The notes: a model not told the origin generated them from the letters alone. Positions 44,666 through 54,448 are shown, counted from the stretch's first letter. The stretch is 64,000 nucleotides of DNA from Vibrio ziniensis (GCF_011064285.1 NZ_CP049332.1:930001-994000), one strand, 5' to 3'. A program made the numbers and translations.

Positions 44666-44681
44666 GTGCGTTATAGCGCAC
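44666..44681. promoter_or_regulatory. Palindromic operator 1, regulator/BenE intergenic
   Basis: GTGCGTTATAGCGCAC, a sixteen-base near-perfect palindrome (one mismatched pair). It lies 18 bases upstream of the regulator start. The same motif recurs at 44700. Confidence 0.7.
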
Positions 44682-44699
44682 GGTGATATTATCAACCAC

Positions 44700-44715
44700 G
44701 TACGTTATAACGCAC
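44700..44715. promoter_or_regulatory. Palindromic operator 2, regulator/BenE intergenic
   Basis: GTACGTTATAACGCAC, a second copy with its start 34 bases after the first, about three helical turns, and 33 bases before the transporter ATG. Shared core is CGTTATARCGCAC. Confidence 0.7.
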
Positions 44716-44747
44716 AATAGGTAGAATTTCTAGGAATAGGGAATCAA

Positions 44748-45911
44748 ATGCAAAAGGGATTGTTCAATTTAGGTCATATTTCTGCTGGATTTACAGCGGT
44801 TTTAGTAGGCTATACCAGCTCTGTTGTTATCATCATACAAGCTGCAACGGCTGCTGGCGCAACATCTTCGCAAATTGAGAGCTGGTTAATGGCGCTCGGT
44901 GTGGCAATGGGTGTCACTTCTATTTTGTTTTCTTGGTATTTTAAGAAGCCTGTATTGACAGCATGGTCAACTCCTGGGGCTGCTATGCTTGTTGCTGCTG
45001 TTGGGCAGTACGAGATGCCTGTAGTGATAGGGGCGTTTGTTATTTCAGGATTATTGATTGTATTAACAGGTTTGATCTCTCCATTAAGTAAAGCTCTTGC
45101 ACATATCCCAGCGCAATTAGCGACAGCGATGTTGGGTGCGATATTGCTTTCATTTTGTGTAAAAACGTTTAGTCCAGTCATGACTAACCCAGCTATTTTC
45201 TTTTCTATGTTTGCGGCATTTTTAATCGGCAAACGGTTTTTACCTCAATACACCATGGCAATCTTACTGGCTGTTGGGATTGTTTGTTCAATTACTGGGG
45301 ACGCATTCGACAATCAACACATCTCTTTAACTTTTGCCAAACCTGAGTGGATCACACCGGATATCGACATATCTGCCATGATTAACTTAAGCCTTCCGCT
45401 TTATATCATCACTATGCTGTCACAGAACTTGCCGGGTATTGCCATGATGAGATCGCATGCTTATGAAGTGCCTGTTAAACCTCTGCTTTTGGGTACAGGC
45501 ATTGTGAATATTCTATTTGCGCCTTTTGGCGGCTTTAGCGTGAACTTAGCGGCTATCTCTGCAGCAATTTGTATGAACAAGGATGTTGATGAAGATCCTT
45601 CACAAAGATACCGAGCGGTAATCTGGGCTGGAGTGTTTTATCTGATAGCCGGCATTTGGGCAACAACGGTCGTCGCAATTTTCCTTGCTCTACCTAAAGA
45701 AGTAACGCAAATTCTGGCGGGATTAGCTCTGTTAGGGACTTTACTCATGTGTTTTCAGACAGCCTTTAAAGATGAAAGCTTACGTGAATCGGCGTTGTAT
45801 ACGTTTTTGATTACGCTATCAGGAGTAACATTTCTTGGTGTTAGTTCTGTTGTGTGGGGATTGGCTGCAGGATTGCTACATATTCGGTTTCTTACGAAAA
45901 GACCACAATAG
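44748..45911 (+). CDS. BenE family transporter, YdcO-like
   Basis: 387 residues, about 12 hydrophobic helices, matching the BenE/YdcO family (GAAMLVAAVGQYEMPVVIGAFVISGLLIVLTG, GTGIVNILFAPFGGFSVNLAAISAAICM). Members are annotated as benzoate/H+ symporters, but the substrate of YdcO itself is not established. It has its own promoter opposite the XRE-cupin regulator. AGGGA lies before the ATG. Confidence 0.88.
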   Translation: MQKGLFNLGHISAGFTAVLVGYTSSVVIIIQAATAAGATSSQIESWLMALGVAMGVTSILFSWYFKKPVLTAWSTPGAAMLVAAVGQYEMPVVIGAFVISGLLIVLTGLISPLSKALAHIPAQLATAMLGAILLSFCVKTFSPVMTNPAIFFSMFAAFLIGKRFLPQYTMAILLAVGIVCSITGDAFDNQHISLTFAKPEWITPDIDISAMINLSLPLYIITMLSQNLPGIAMMRSHAYEVPVKPLLLGTGIVNILFAPFGGFSVNLAAISAAICMNKDVDEDPSQRYRAVIWAGVFYLIAGIWATTVVAIFLALPKEVTQILAGLALLGTLLMCFQTAFKDESLRESALYTFLITLSGVTFLGVSSVVWGLAAGLLHIRFLTKRPQ

Positions 45912-45916
45912 ACGGT

Positions 45917-46273
45917 TTAATCAGTCTTATTTCGGTGTAGATATTGGTATATGAAACGGGTATCTACGCCTCTGATTTTCATGCGTAATTCAATCTCGCG
46001 TAGCTTTTTAATTGTTTCAACCTCGGCATAGGAACTTTTTCGGCACTGGTCTAACAAATCGCACATTTTAAGGGCGCTATTTCGGTCTTCAAGTTCTGGT
46101 GGTATGTAGCCTGCGTTTTTGAGAATACGATAACCAACACGAAGGTGTTCAGGCACCATTCTGTCATCCTCAAGTTCAAGAGGTTTTCCATGACCAGCAA
46201 GATATTTTAACTGACCTTCTTCGATGGCTTTCATAATTCTTTGCTCGGCGATTTGATCAATCAATGAACTCAT
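45917..46273 (-). CDS. DUF1992 (DnaJ-homologue C-28 conserved domain) protein
   Basis: 118 residues, largely helical and charged. The family pattern is clear (IAEQRIMKAIEEGQLKYLAGHGKPLELEDD, PEHLRVGYRILKNAGYIPPELEDR). It is small and cytoplasmic, of unknown function, convergent with the BenE gene with only five bases between stops. AGGGA precedes the ATG. It is followed upstream by a decayed repeat copy. Confidence 0.85.
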   Translation of the reverse strand: MSSLIDQIAEQRIMKAIEEGQLKYLAGHGKPLELEDDRMVPEHLRVGYRILKNAGYIPPELEDRNSALKMCDLLDQCRKSSYAEVETIKKLREIELRMKIRGVDTRFIYQYLHRNKTD

Positions 46274-46309
46274 ATTTTTCCCTACATATAATTAAAGTCT
46301 AACTATTTG

Positions 46310-46377
46310 ATATAAAACTGGAAAATGCATTACTGCACCGATGCTTAATCTGATCATGTTTTAACCCAGTATGGTAT
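46310..46377. repeat. Internally deleted copy of the miniature element
   Basis: About 68 bp. The left end ATATAAAACTGGAAAATG resembles the ATACCATTCTGGAAAATG end of the full copies. The right part CCGATGCTTAATCTGATCATGTT and final ATGGTAT match their right end. The central hairpins are missing. Confidence 0.5.
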
Positions 46378-46425
46378 GAAAGGTAGAATCAAGACGAGCT
46401 GCGATGTATATGCAGCTCGATAAAA

Positions 46426-47202
46426 TTAAGCCATGAATTGACCACCATTGATGTTGATAATCTCACCCGTGATATATCCAGACATAGCATGAGATGCAAG
46501 ATACCCAAAAGTAGGTGCCATCTCATCTGCTGTGCCTAAGCGTCCCATTGGGATGCCTTGGCTGATAGCAGCCTTTGCTGCTTCATCTTTATCTGCGTGG
46601 AAAGCTGTATCAACTGTCCCTGGAGCTATAACATTGAAACGAATATTATCTTTGGCATAAGCTTTTGCCCAAGAGCGGTTGATCGTATGTAACCAAGCTT
46701 TAGATGCAGCATACAGTGAAGCTCCGGGGCCACCGCCATTATAAGCTGCAATAGAGCCTACATTAATAACCGACGCAGACCAGTTTTCTTGGGTTGCAGA
46801 TTGTTTGAGATAAGGCAGGCATAAACGGACCATAGTTTGAGCGGAACGCATGTTCAAGTAAGCCACTTCATCAAAAAATTCTTCGTCAATGTCCTCTGTA
46901 CTTTTCCTGCTAACCAGACCGCCAACGTTATTAATCAACACGTCAATGCCACCATTCTCTGCTACAAATTGGTGAACAAAGTCTTGGCATTCTGCTTCAT
47001 CAGCAAAATTCACTTTATAGAAACTTGCTGTTCCTCCGAATGATTCAATTTTGCTAATAATATCTTCAATATCCACATGGTTTCGATAGGAGGTAAGAGT
47101 AACATGAGCACCAGTTTTAGCGAGAAACATAGCGGTAGCTAAGCCGATACCACCTGTCGAACCAGTGATGATGACTTTCTTATTCTGTAGGTCGTTTATC
47201 AT
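46426..47202 (-). CDS. Short-chain dehydrogenase/reductase
   Basis: 258 residues, classical SDR: cofactor loop TGSTGGIG (13-20), NNVG (91-94), catalytic Ser150, Tyr164 and Lys168 (YAASK), and C-terminal MSGYITGEIININGGQ. The Rossmann loop lacks an Arg/Lys right after TGS, and Asn-rich residues follow strand 2 (SYRNH), so coenzyme choice is uncertain. It is monocistronic. It is not obviously KduD, though a role in deoxyketouronate reduction near the pectin genes cannot be excluded. Confidence 0.88.
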   Translation of the reverse strand: MINDLQNKKVIITGSTGGIGLATAMFLAKTGAHVTLTSYRNHVDIEDIISKIESFGGTASFYKVNFADEAECQDFVHQFVAENGGIDVLINNVGGLVSRKSTEDIDEEFFDEVAYLNMRSAQTMVRLCLPYLKQSATQENWSASVINVGSIAAYNGGGPGASLYAASKAWLHTINRSWAKAYAKDNIRFNVIAPGTVDTAFHADKDEAAKAAISQGIPMGRLGTADEMAPTFGYLASHAMSGYITGEIININGGQFMA

Positions 47203-47473
47203 GGTAAACCTTTATGGGCTATTAGAAATAGGTGTTGCTATAGTCTCATTTTTGAAAAGTGGTTTCAATTTATCCAGCTACTAGAAGCGCATTTCACATA
47301 GAAGGGTGATAATCCTGTTTACGACGACGTTATAAATTCAATTAATGCGAGAAAGATCTAGACGTTATATCGGTCTGGTAGCTAGGATTATTAAATTATT
47401 TGAATGTGCGTTTTATTACATACTCTATATGTCTGTTACAGTTTAGTGAGCACCCAAATCTTGGAGAGCTAAA

Positions 47474-48169
47474 GTGAATATAAAGTTAAATCCCCAATCG
47501 ATTTTGACGACGTTTTTGTTCGTTATCGGGTTACTTGTCATTGCTAATCTATTTGGTATTTATGCAAGGTTTAATCTAGATTTTCCACATATTCAGAGCG
47601 TCATTCGATTAGTTGATGTCGATACTGAAATGAATGTACCAACGTTGTATTCCTCCTTTGCTATGTTCGTTGCCAGTGCTTTACTCGCGCTTGTTGGATA
47701 TATGCATCGATTGAGAAAAGAATCTAGTTTCCCTTGGTTTGGTTTGGCATTCATTTTTACATTCTTATCAATTGATGAATCGTCAGAATTTCATGAAATG
47801 CTGGTTGGCCCTGTAAGGGACACATTACATACGTCAGGCGTTTTCTATTTTGCATGGGTGATTCCTTACGGTCTTCTAGCTATCGTATTAGGTATTGCCT
47901 ATTTCCGATTTTTGCTTAATCTCCCGAGAAACATTTTAGGTTTGTACGTGCTTTCAGGTTGTGTCTTCCTAGCTGGTGCATTAGGTCTAGAGTTGATTGG
48001 TGGTGTTATTGCCCAGCAATCAGGCACGGATTCTTTTATTTACGCTATGAGTTATACCTGTGAAGAGACACTTGAAATGGTAGGGATCGCACTACTTATT
48101 TATACTACTGCTCGTTATATCGTTCAGGTGTTCCCTGGTACTCAGATTGAATTTGTAAAGTCTAAATAA
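47474..48169 (+). CDS. Six-helix membrane protein, unknown function
   Basis: 231 residues from a GTG with GGAG 8 bases upstream. Six hydrophobic segments are evident (about 8-29, 56-78, 86-104, 121-146, 154-180 and 195-215). Conserved-looking polar residues sit inside or next to helices (DESSEFHE after helix 3, TCEETLE before helix 6), a pattern that could bind a metal or a proton. I do not recognise the family. Monocistronic with its own terminator. Confidence 0.75.
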   Translation: MNIKLNPQSILTTFLFVIGLLVIANLFGIYARFNLDFPHIQSVIRLVDVDTEMNVPTLYSSFAMFVASALLALVGYMHRLRKESSFPWFGLAFIFTFLSIDESSEFHEMLVGPVRDTLHTSGVFYFAWVIPYGLLAIVLGIAYFRFLLNLPRNILGLYVLSGCVFLAGALGLELIGGVIAQQSGTDSFIYAMSYTCEETLEMVGIALLIYTTARYIVQVFPGTQIEFVKSK

Positions 48170-48192
48170 ATATATCCTTCTTCTTTATGAGG

Positions 48193-48223
48193 CTCTCGTT
48201 ACAAACGAAACGAGAGTTTTTTT
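48193..48223 (+). terminator. Terminator after the six-helix protein gene
   Basis: CTCTCGTT / AACGAGAG stem with an eight-base loop and seven Ts. Confidence 0.88.
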
Positions 48224-48335
48224 GTACTCTCATTCCATTATTTTTTATGACTATGATTTAATCAGGTTATACCACTACAGTTGCTGTTAACTGCTCTATG
48301 ATTAAAGTGTCGTTAGTCACGAGTAGGACATAACT

Positions 48336-48752
48336 ATGAACAAACTAAGTGTAGGAATACTAATAGGTGCGAGCATAGTCTCTTTCAGTAGTACTGGAAG
48401 TGTGGAAACGGACACTAGGCCAGTAAGAACTATGCCGTCATTCGAAAGTGTTGATACAGATGGAGATGGAGTGATCAGTGTTTCTGAGTTGGATGCATAT
48501 CGTTCGTCTATGCCGATGAAACAAGCAAAAGGTTCAGCATCTTCAGCTAAACAAATGAACAGAAAGGATTCAGTAAGTGCTTTCGCTTCCTATGACAAAA
48601 ACAAAGACGGGGTGATTACTCAAGAAGAGTTTGCGGCTCATAATCGTTACTTAAATCCGGATAACGGAATGAGTAATATGAAAATGTATAAAGAAGAAAA
48701 CACCAATCGTAACAAATCAAAGAATCAAAGTGACGGCAACAAAAGTAATTAA
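48336..48752 (+). CDS. Exported EF-hand protein
   Basis: 138 residues. An N-terminal signal-like segment (MNKLSVGILIGASIVSFSSTGS) is followed by two EF-hand loops: DTDGDGVISVSE (about 40-51) and DKNKDGVITQEE (about 88-99), each with Asp at positions 1, 3 and 5, Gly6 and Glu12. The tail is Asn/Lys/Ser-rich and probably unfolded. It is a probable periplasmic calcium-binding protein of unknown role, monocistronic and convergent with the glutathione peroxidase gene. Confidence 0.8.
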   Translation: MNKLSVGILIGASIVSFSSTGSVETDTRPVRTMPSFESVDTDGDGVISVSELDAYRSSMPMKQAKGSASSAKQMNRKDSVSAFASYDKNKDGVITQEEFAAHNRYLNPDNGMSNMKMYKEENTNRNKSKNQSDGNKSN

Positions 48753-48761
48753 ATAGGTGTG

Positions 48762-48797
48762 TCTGCCGCCCTGAAAAGGCTAATATGGGGCGGCAGA
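48762..48797. terminator. Bidirectional hairpin between EF-hand and glutathione peroxidase genes
   Basis: TCTGCCGCCC / GGGCGGCAGA ten-base GC-rich stem, without a T run on either side. Confidence 0.65.
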
Positions 48798-48807
48798 TAG
48801 TACGAAA

Positions 48808-49350
48808 TTAAGCTAGCGCTTTTTCAATCGCTTTAGATAGAATTTCGTGATTTGGTGCCATATCAGGTGCGAAATGACCAATCACTTCACCATCTTTACT
48901 TACGAGGAACTTTTCAAAGTTCCACAAGATATCACCTTCTTTTGCTTCGATACCATAACCTTTAAGTTTTGCAACAAAGCCGCTGTCAGGTGCAGTAGTG
49001 CGCTCTGGTTGAGCTGAGAACAGTTGTTGATAAAGTGGATGACGACCTTCACCATTAACTTCGATTTTGCTAAACAGCGGGAACGTCACACCAAAGCGCG
49101 TAGAGCAGAAAGACTGGATATCTGCTTCTTGACCTGGTTCTTGCGCGCCAAATTGGTTACATGGGAATCCCAAAATTTCCAAGCCACTGTCTTTCTTAGC
49201 TTGGTAAAGGTTCTCTAAACCTTCGTATTGTGGCGTTAAACCACATTCAGATGCAGTGTTAACGATAAGCAATGCTTTGCCTTTAAAATCAGCCAATTTT
49301 TGTTGTTTGCCTTCAATTGTCACTAATTCAATATCGTAAATTGAGCTCAT
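48808..49350 (-). CDS. Glutathione peroxidase, BtuE-like
   Basis: 180 residues from the ATG at 49350, preceded by GGACAG; a further in-frame ATG 24 codons upstream adds an unconserved tail. Peroxidatic Cys36 lies in NTASECGLTPQY, and FPCNQFGAQEPG (with the Gln) and the WNFEKFLV segment (Trp/Asn) complete the catalytic tetrad. It reduces hydroperoxides in the cytoplasm, probably using thioredoxin as well as glutathione as in BtuE. Monocistronic. Confidence 0.9.
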   Translation of the reverse strand: MSSIYDIELVTIEGKQQKLADFKGKALLIVNTASECGLTPQYEGLENLYQAKKDSGLEILGFPCNQFGAQEPGQEADIQSFCSTRFGVTFPLFSKIEVNGEGRHPLYQQLFSAQPERTTAPDSGFVAKLKGYGIEAKEGDILWNFEKFLVSKDGEVIGHFAPDMAPNHEILSKAIEKALA

Positions 49351-49584
49351 TATTCTGTCCTTGTATTCCAGTTGAAGTATTTTTTCTAGATTTCTATAAG
49401 AAGTTGTAGCGGCAACAGCCAAAACTTCAAGTTTAGTTAAGTTTTACTGCATTAAGATATCGCACAATTATATTGTGTGCAATTGTAATGTTGGCATGGT
49501 TATAGCCCTAGGTATAATATTGGTCACCATTTTCAACCAATGATCGTGGTAGCATCAAAGGTTATTACACTGTGGAATACCAAT

Positions 49585-49929
49585 ATGTCATCAGACTATT
49601 ACGGAACGAGTGCTAGTTATGCACGCAAGGAAGCCGATTATAGAGAGAAAGCACTTAAACTTTATCCTTGGGTATGCGGGAGGTGCGCACGAGAGTTTGT
49701 ATATTCAAATCTACGTGAATTAACAGTTCATCACAAAGATCATGACCACACTAATAATCCAGAAGATGGAAGTAACTGGGAGTTATTGTGTCTCTATTGT
49801 CACGATCATGAACATAGTAAGTACCTAGAACATGAACGTTACGGCAGCGAAATCAAGCCCGGTGAAGATGAACATCGAGGAGCTACATATAATCCGTTTG
49901 CTGACTTAGCGAAGATGATGAAGAAATAA
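49585..49929 (+). CDS. HNH nuclease family protein, YajD-like
   Basis: 114 residues from the ATG at 49585; a start 15 codons earlier is possible but lacks a good ribosome site. Two CxxC pairs (CGRC, CLYC) bind zinc around the HNH motif VHHKDHDHTNNPEDGSNWELLCLYCHDHEHSKY. YajD is the E. coli counterpart, similar in size, with unknown function. An N-terminal YARKEADYREKALKLYPW segment is typical. Monocistronic. Confidence 0.87.
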   Translation: MSSDYYGTSASYARKEADYREKALKLYPWVCGRCAREFVYSNLRELTVHHKDHDHTNNPEDGSNWELLCLYCHDHEHSKYLEHERYGSEIKPGEDEHRGATYNPFADLAKMMKK

Positions 49930-50168
49930 TTCAGGTTTTGCGGTGTTCAATAGCATATGCACTGCCTCAACACCCCAAAGTTTCATTAAGATATATATTG
50001 CCCTTAAAGGTTACTCAAGTCAGAAGACATAGCTTTGAAAGTAATGCTGCTAGTTTAGGGGAGGTTTACATTGTGATGTGGACTATGAGCAAAATCATGC
50101 AGTTAACAAAGGGCAATATAGTCCATCTAATAAATAACCTTCGATAGATTGTTTATAAGTATTTGTTG
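49930..50168. other. Intergenic, nothing recognised
   Basis: About 240 bases downstream of the HNH gene up to the end of the EAL gene. A 69-codon open frame here has no ribosome site or recognisable motif and was not accepted. No clear terminator. Confidence 0.35.
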
Positions 50169-51689
50169 TTATATGCAGCTTTTATTTTGGAGGACTGTCA
50201 GTAACTCATCTAATGGAAGAGAACGATAGAAATACCAGCCTTGTACGTAGCCAGTGAAACAGTGCTCTTTGATCATGTTATATTCGCGCTCAGTCTCTAC
50301 TCCTTCAAATACCACGTCTTTACCTAAACTAGCGACTAAGTCCATAATCGCACTAGCCATCCCTTTCTTAATGTCAAAATTTAACGCATTTACGAATACG
50401 CGATCGATTTTTATATAATCAAAGTTGACTTCCGTTAGCCAAACTAAGTTGGACACGCCAGTACCAAAATCATCGAGTACTACCATAAAGCCTAACGAGC
50501 GAGCTCGGTCTGAAAAATCAGCCAAAGAACAAAGGTCGACGTTAATTCTCTCTGTTATTTCTATTTTAATCTGGTTAGGATTAACGGCCGTCTTGGTCAC
50601 TACGTGATCAAGAAAAGACAAGAATTCATCATCTAATATTTCGTAGCTGCCAATGTTAATACACAATGCGAATGTTGGATCCTTACGCAGTATTGGTGCG
50701 ATCTCGTTTATTGAACGCTTAGCAGTGAAATGAGCCAAATCAGGATACAAAGACAATTTTTCTGCAATATTGATGAACAGATCCGGTGAAACGCGTCCGT
50801 ATACTTCATCTGTCCATCTTACTAAACTTTCTACAGCTTCAATTTTTCCATTCTGTATGTTCACTATTGGCTGGTATTCCATAAAAAGAGAACCATCTAC
50901 AAGCGCTTTTCTAAAGCGAGCTTCAATGGTTTGTCTGTTTGCCAGCACTAACTTAGCTAGATGGGTAATTAAGTAACAGAATGTGAGTACAATTAGAAAT
51001 ACGATGAGTTTGGTGCGGAGGCTGTAAAAGGTCAGTCCTGCATTTGAGTTTACTGTTTTTACGCAATACCCGTAATGGTCACTACAGATATTGGTTTCAA
51101 GAACTAAAGAAAGGAAACTACTTGAACTCACTTTGGGTGAGTAAGTATCAAACACAAAGTCTGAAACGCTGGAGTATATCTTAAAATGATACACAGGGAG
51201 TTTTTTTAACTGGAATGAGTAGGGGGTCGTAATGTTTACGGCAAAAAAATTGCCTTTTACTGTAATATTGTAGCGCTGGGTTATGTGGTACAAATTTGTT
51301 TCATCTGAGTAAAACTGATAACCATTCTGTTCACCTAAGCGTTGTGCTTGGATCTCCGTTGGTTCGATCGCTCCCCAGTTAGCGGTGCAATACACAGTAT
51401 TATCGATAATGTATCCTGCATCGAAAATTTCAGTATTCTGTTGAACAAGTTCTCTCAATTTGTTGATGTTACTTTTTGTACATTGGAAATTTGGCAATTT
51501 ATTGGAAGTAGAGAGTACGGTTACCAACTGAGAAGTAACAGTTTCAGCGCTTTCTAAGACCTCTGTGGCGAAATCTTCTTGTTCTAACTTTTGTAATTCG
51601 TAGGAAAACAGCGTTGCTATCAAAAGCGACACTATGAAAGACAATGTGAAAATACAGCACAGCACCAATCTCGTTTTCAATATGCTCAC
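50169..51689 (-). CDS. CSS-motif EAL domain c-di-GMP phosphodiesterase
   Basis: 506 residues. TM1 (about 10-30), a periplasmic CSS-type sensor domain of about 190 residues with Cys pairs, TM2 (about 228-248), then EAL. EAL-domain positions are IEAVESLVRW (Glu-Ser-Leu in place of Glu-Ala-Leu), CINIGSYEI, IEITERI, VVLDDFGTG, YIKIDRVFV, FEGVETE and GYVQGWYFYRSLP, so all catalytic residues for c-di-GMP hydrolysis are present. The CSS domain in relatives such as E. coli PdeC responds to periplasmic disulfide state. Monocistronic. Confidence 0.9.
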   Translation of the reverse strand: MSILKTRLVLCCIFTLSFIVSLLIATLFSYELQKLEQEDFATEVLESAETVTSQLVTVLSTSNKLPNFQCTKSNINKLRELVQQNTEIFDAGYIIDNTVYCTANWGAIEPTEIQAQRLGEQNGYQFYSDETNLYHITQRYNITVKGNFFAVNITTPYSFQLKKLPVYHFKIYSSVSDFVFDTYSPKVSSSSFLSLVLETNICSDHYGYCVKTVNSNAGLTFYSLRTKLIVFLIVLTFCYLITHLAKLVLANRQTIEARFRKALVDGSLFMEYQPIVNIQNGKIEAVESLVRWTDEVYGRVSPDLFINIAEKLSLYPDLAHFTAKRSINEIAPILRKDPTFALCINIGSYEILDDEFLSFLDHVVTKTAVNPNQIKIEITERINVDLCSLADFSDRARSLGFMVVLDDFGTGVSNLVWLTEVNFDYIKIDRVFVNALNFDIKKGMASAIMDLVASLGKDVVFEGVETEREYNMIKEHCFTGYVQGWYFYRSLPLDELLTVLQNKSCI

Positions 51690-52108
51690 AAATCAATCTT
51701 CCTTGGAATAAATACTCGAATTCTTAACAGTAAATGTTTGAAGAACACTGTATGACATTAGCGCGAAGATATTCACTTAGTCTATGATTGGATGAAGTAT
51801 TTCCGTGATGCTATTCAAATTAGAGCTTTTTAGTCTGAAAGTTCAGTGATAAGCAGGATCTTTATGACGTCGAATATGACAGGGTGGATAATATTTGAAC
51901 ATCAAGAGGTTTCGATTTGGCCTTAGCGTGAACTTATAATATTGAAATATTGGCTGGGAATGGCGGGTGACTCCTATTATGACAATCTTACTGTCAGTCA
52001 GTACTACTGTTGAATCATTCTCCCGCTAATTTCATCATTGAGCTAAGTTTGTTGCCTACATCCTCACCGTTTTTATTTCAGTCTGAAATCAAATCAAAAC
52101 AAAATAAA
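51690..52108. other. Intergenic region, nothing recognised
   Basis: About 420 bases between the EAL gene start and the terminator of the chemoreceptor gene. It must hold the EAL promoter. No small ORF, repeat or operator was recognised. Confidence 0.35.
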
Positions 52109-52139
52109 CGCGCATAAAATTGAGATAAATTTATGCGCG
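52109..52139 (-). terminator. Terminator after the dCache chemoreceptor gene
   Basis: CGCGCATAAA / TTTATGCGCG ten-base stem, about eleven-base loop; on the minus strand it is followed by TTTATTTTG. Confidence 0.75.
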
Positions 52140-52159
52140 ATTTAGAACGATAGCTTCTA

Positions 52160-54058
52160 TCAGATTTTAAAGCGTCCGATTTGCGTTTCTAGCTGAACAA
52201 CTAAGTCTCTTAAAGCGTGTGCTTCATTTTCGCCAGCTATTGCATCTTGGGCGAGGCCGTTGCTCAGCTCACGTACGGATTCCGTATTGGTATTAATTTC
52301 TGAGGTGACTAAAGACTGTTCCTCCGCAGCAGACGCAATTTGAGTCGCCATGTCACTAATCATGCTTATTGCTTTACTAATTTCCTGCAATTGATCTCCC
52401 ATGTGTTGAACATCATTAACGCTGGTAGTGACTAATGAATGGCTGTGAGTCATGGCTGAAACTGCATCCCCCGTCACTCTCTGTAATCCTTCGATTTTTG
52501 ATTGTATCTCTTCAGTAGATTGATGTGTTCTTTGCGACAGTACTCTTACTTCGTCTGCAACAACAGCAAAACCACGGCCATGCTCTCCGGCACGGGCGGC
52601 TTCTATGGCTGCGTTGAGGGCTAGTAAGTTTGTTTGTTCAGCAATCGAACGAATGGTAGAGAGGATAGTTGATATTTCATGGGTATGGTTTTCAAGGTCG
52701 CCGATAATTTTGGCAGAACTATTAAGTTCCGATGCCAACTGATTGATTGAACGAATGCTTTTTTGCATTTGTTCATAACCATGCTGACCAAGTGTAACGG
52801 ATTGATTGGCACTTATGGCGGTATTCTCGGCGTTGTTTGCTATCTCGGCTGTTGCCGCTGCCATTTCGGTTACCGCGGTTGCGACCATTGTAATTTCGTC
52901 TTGTTGCATTCCCACTCGTGAGCTGCGTGTTGACGCAGATTTTGCTGAATGATCTGCATTTTTGTTGATGGATAACGTGATATCACGAACGTTCAACATA
53001 ATGGTATGTAAACTGTCCACAAACTTATTGAATTTTTCCGCTAAAATACCCACTTCGTCTTTGCTGTTGACATCGAGTCGTTGAGTAAGGTCGCCATTCC
53101 CTTCTGCTATATCGGTCAAGGCAAGGGTAATTTGGGACAGCCCCTTGAGCTGCCTTGCAACAACCGTAGAGGCAATAAGTCCAAGTACGATTAAAATTCC
53201 TGCTGCTATTAACAACTGATGTAATAAGGTGGCTTGGATCGGTTCTTCTAAGGTTTTCTTATCCAGAACCATGACTAACACCCAGTTCGTATGAGCGATT
53301 GGTTCACTAACAAGGATCTTTGTTCGACCTTCTAGCTGAATTTCAAACTGTGAGCGGTTATCAATCGACTTTTTAAGTTCATCCCAAGTGAGATTCGGGT
53401 GGATATCCGTAATGGGTTTTAGAACCAATTTTGAATCATTGTGGGCAATAATATTACCTTTGGCATTGACTAAAAAAGCATAGCCATTACCCGGAACGGC
53501 AATTGATAGTATATCTGACGCCAGCTTATTTAGTGCCAAATTTGAGCCGACAACTCCTATGATTTTGCCATTAACTATGACTGGAGAAGCCAGAGTTACT
53601 ACCAGTGACTTCATTGTAACGCTAACGTACGGTTCAGTAGTGACAGCTTGCTTTTCTTGCATTGCAAGTTTATACCAATCTCTAACTCGAGGATCATAAC
53701 CAGCGGTGTTGAGTGAAGGATCTTGCCTAAACATTTCACCTTGTTCATTACCATAGTAGCTGAGACCAAATCCACCTGAAGTCATGAGTTGACGAAGATG
53801 AGGAACTAGCTCTATATCGGGGTTAGCGGTAATCTCATTTTTCATGCCTTCAACGGCCTGTTGTTTATCATTAAACCAATCACTGATTCCACCGCTATAT
53901 GCCTTTAGTGTGTTGTGGCTTTCACTATAGATGCTTTTCCAACTCTCTTCTTTACTGGACTGAAAACTCACGATAACCAATGCTATTGCGGTAATGGCGA
54001 TAGCAATGAGTGTAGATAATAAGACCTTTGTTTTAAGCGTCAGACTCATAGGTTTCAT
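52160..54058 (-). CDS. Methyl-accepting chemotaxis protein with dCache sensor
   Basis: 632 residues: TM1 (about 11-30), a periplasmic double-Cache domain (about 35-270) with [28 protein letters not shown]2 (about 280-302), HAMP, then the methyl-accepting and signalling regions containing [24 protein letters not shown] and [22 protein letters not shown]. dCache receptors often bind amino acids or other small acids; the ligand here is unknown. There is no terminal pentapeptide. Monocistronic. Confidence 0.92.
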   Translation of the reverse strand: MKPMSLTLKTKVLLSTLIAIAITAIALVIVSFQSSKEESWKSIYSESHNTLKAYSGGISDWFNDKQQAVEGMKNEITANPDIELVPHLRQLMTSGGFGLSYYGNEQGEMFRQDPSLNTAGYDPRVRDWYKLAMQEKQAVTTEPYVSVTMKSLVVTLASPVIVNGKIIGVVGSNLALNKLASDILSIAVPGNGYAFLVNAKGNIIAHNDSKLVLKPITDIHPNLTWDELKKSIDNRSQFEIQLEGRTKILVSEPIAHTNWVLVMVLDKKTLEEPIQATLLHQLLIAAGILIVLGLIASTVVARQLKGLSQITLALTDIAEGNGDLTQRLDVNSKDEVGILAEKFNKFVDSLHTIMLNVRDITLSINKNADHSAKSASTRSSRVGMQQDEITMVATAVTEMAAATAEIANNAENTAISANQSVTLGQHGYEQMQKSIRSINQLASELNSSAKIIGDLENHTHEISTILSTIRSIAEQTNLLALNAAIEAARAGEHGRGFAVVADEVRVLSQRTHQSTEEIQSKIEGLQRVTGDAVSAMTHSHSLVTTSVNDVQHMGDQLQEISKAISMISDMATQIASAAEEQSLVTSEINTNTESVRELSNGLAQDAIAGENEAHALRDLVVQLETQIGRFKI

Positions 54059-54448
54059 TCCTTACATTGCTTAGGATAAGTAATTATTTGTTTTAATGAT
54101 TTATCACTCTATAACAATTATATGAATGATGTATGCCGTTTGTTTTTTTATTAGTGAGTTTTGTGCGTTTGGTTAACTCTCCATGCACCGGACATGGAAG
54201 CATTTTAGCCATATGTGTTGATAGAGTTTTTGTGATTCGATGATTCGTTAAAGGGGTTAATAAAAATAATATTAATTGTTATAGGCAATTGAGGTCTAAA
54301 ATTAGAGAAATGGTTTGGAAGGTGGCTATAAAGCAATTATTTTATCGATGGTTTAATTTAATCTTCTGATAAATATATAAAATTTAACGCGTCAGTCTAG
54401 TGGTTAGCTCTTAATCGAGTATCTAAGGCAATATGTTAGGAGGTTGAT
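54059..54448. other. Intergenic region, nothing recognised
   Basis: 390 AT-rich bases between divergent genes, expected to contain both promoters. No operator dyad or RNA was recognised. Confidence 0.35.

Noticed and set aside
44649..44717. N-terminal extension of the SutR-like regulator
   Set aside because: The stretch contains both operators; the GTG at 44648 follows AAGGA and gives the usual length.
44810..45232. 140-codon minus-strand open frame inside the BenE gene
   Set aside because: It is an antisense shadow of a well-supported membrane-transporter gene.
46426..47202. KduD assignment for the SDR
   Set aside because: Catalytic SDR residues are present, but the segments typical of KduD are not; left as a generic SDR.
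49938..50147. 69-codon open frame after the HNH gene
   Set aside because: No ribosome site, no recognisable motif, and an amino-acid composition unlike real proteins.
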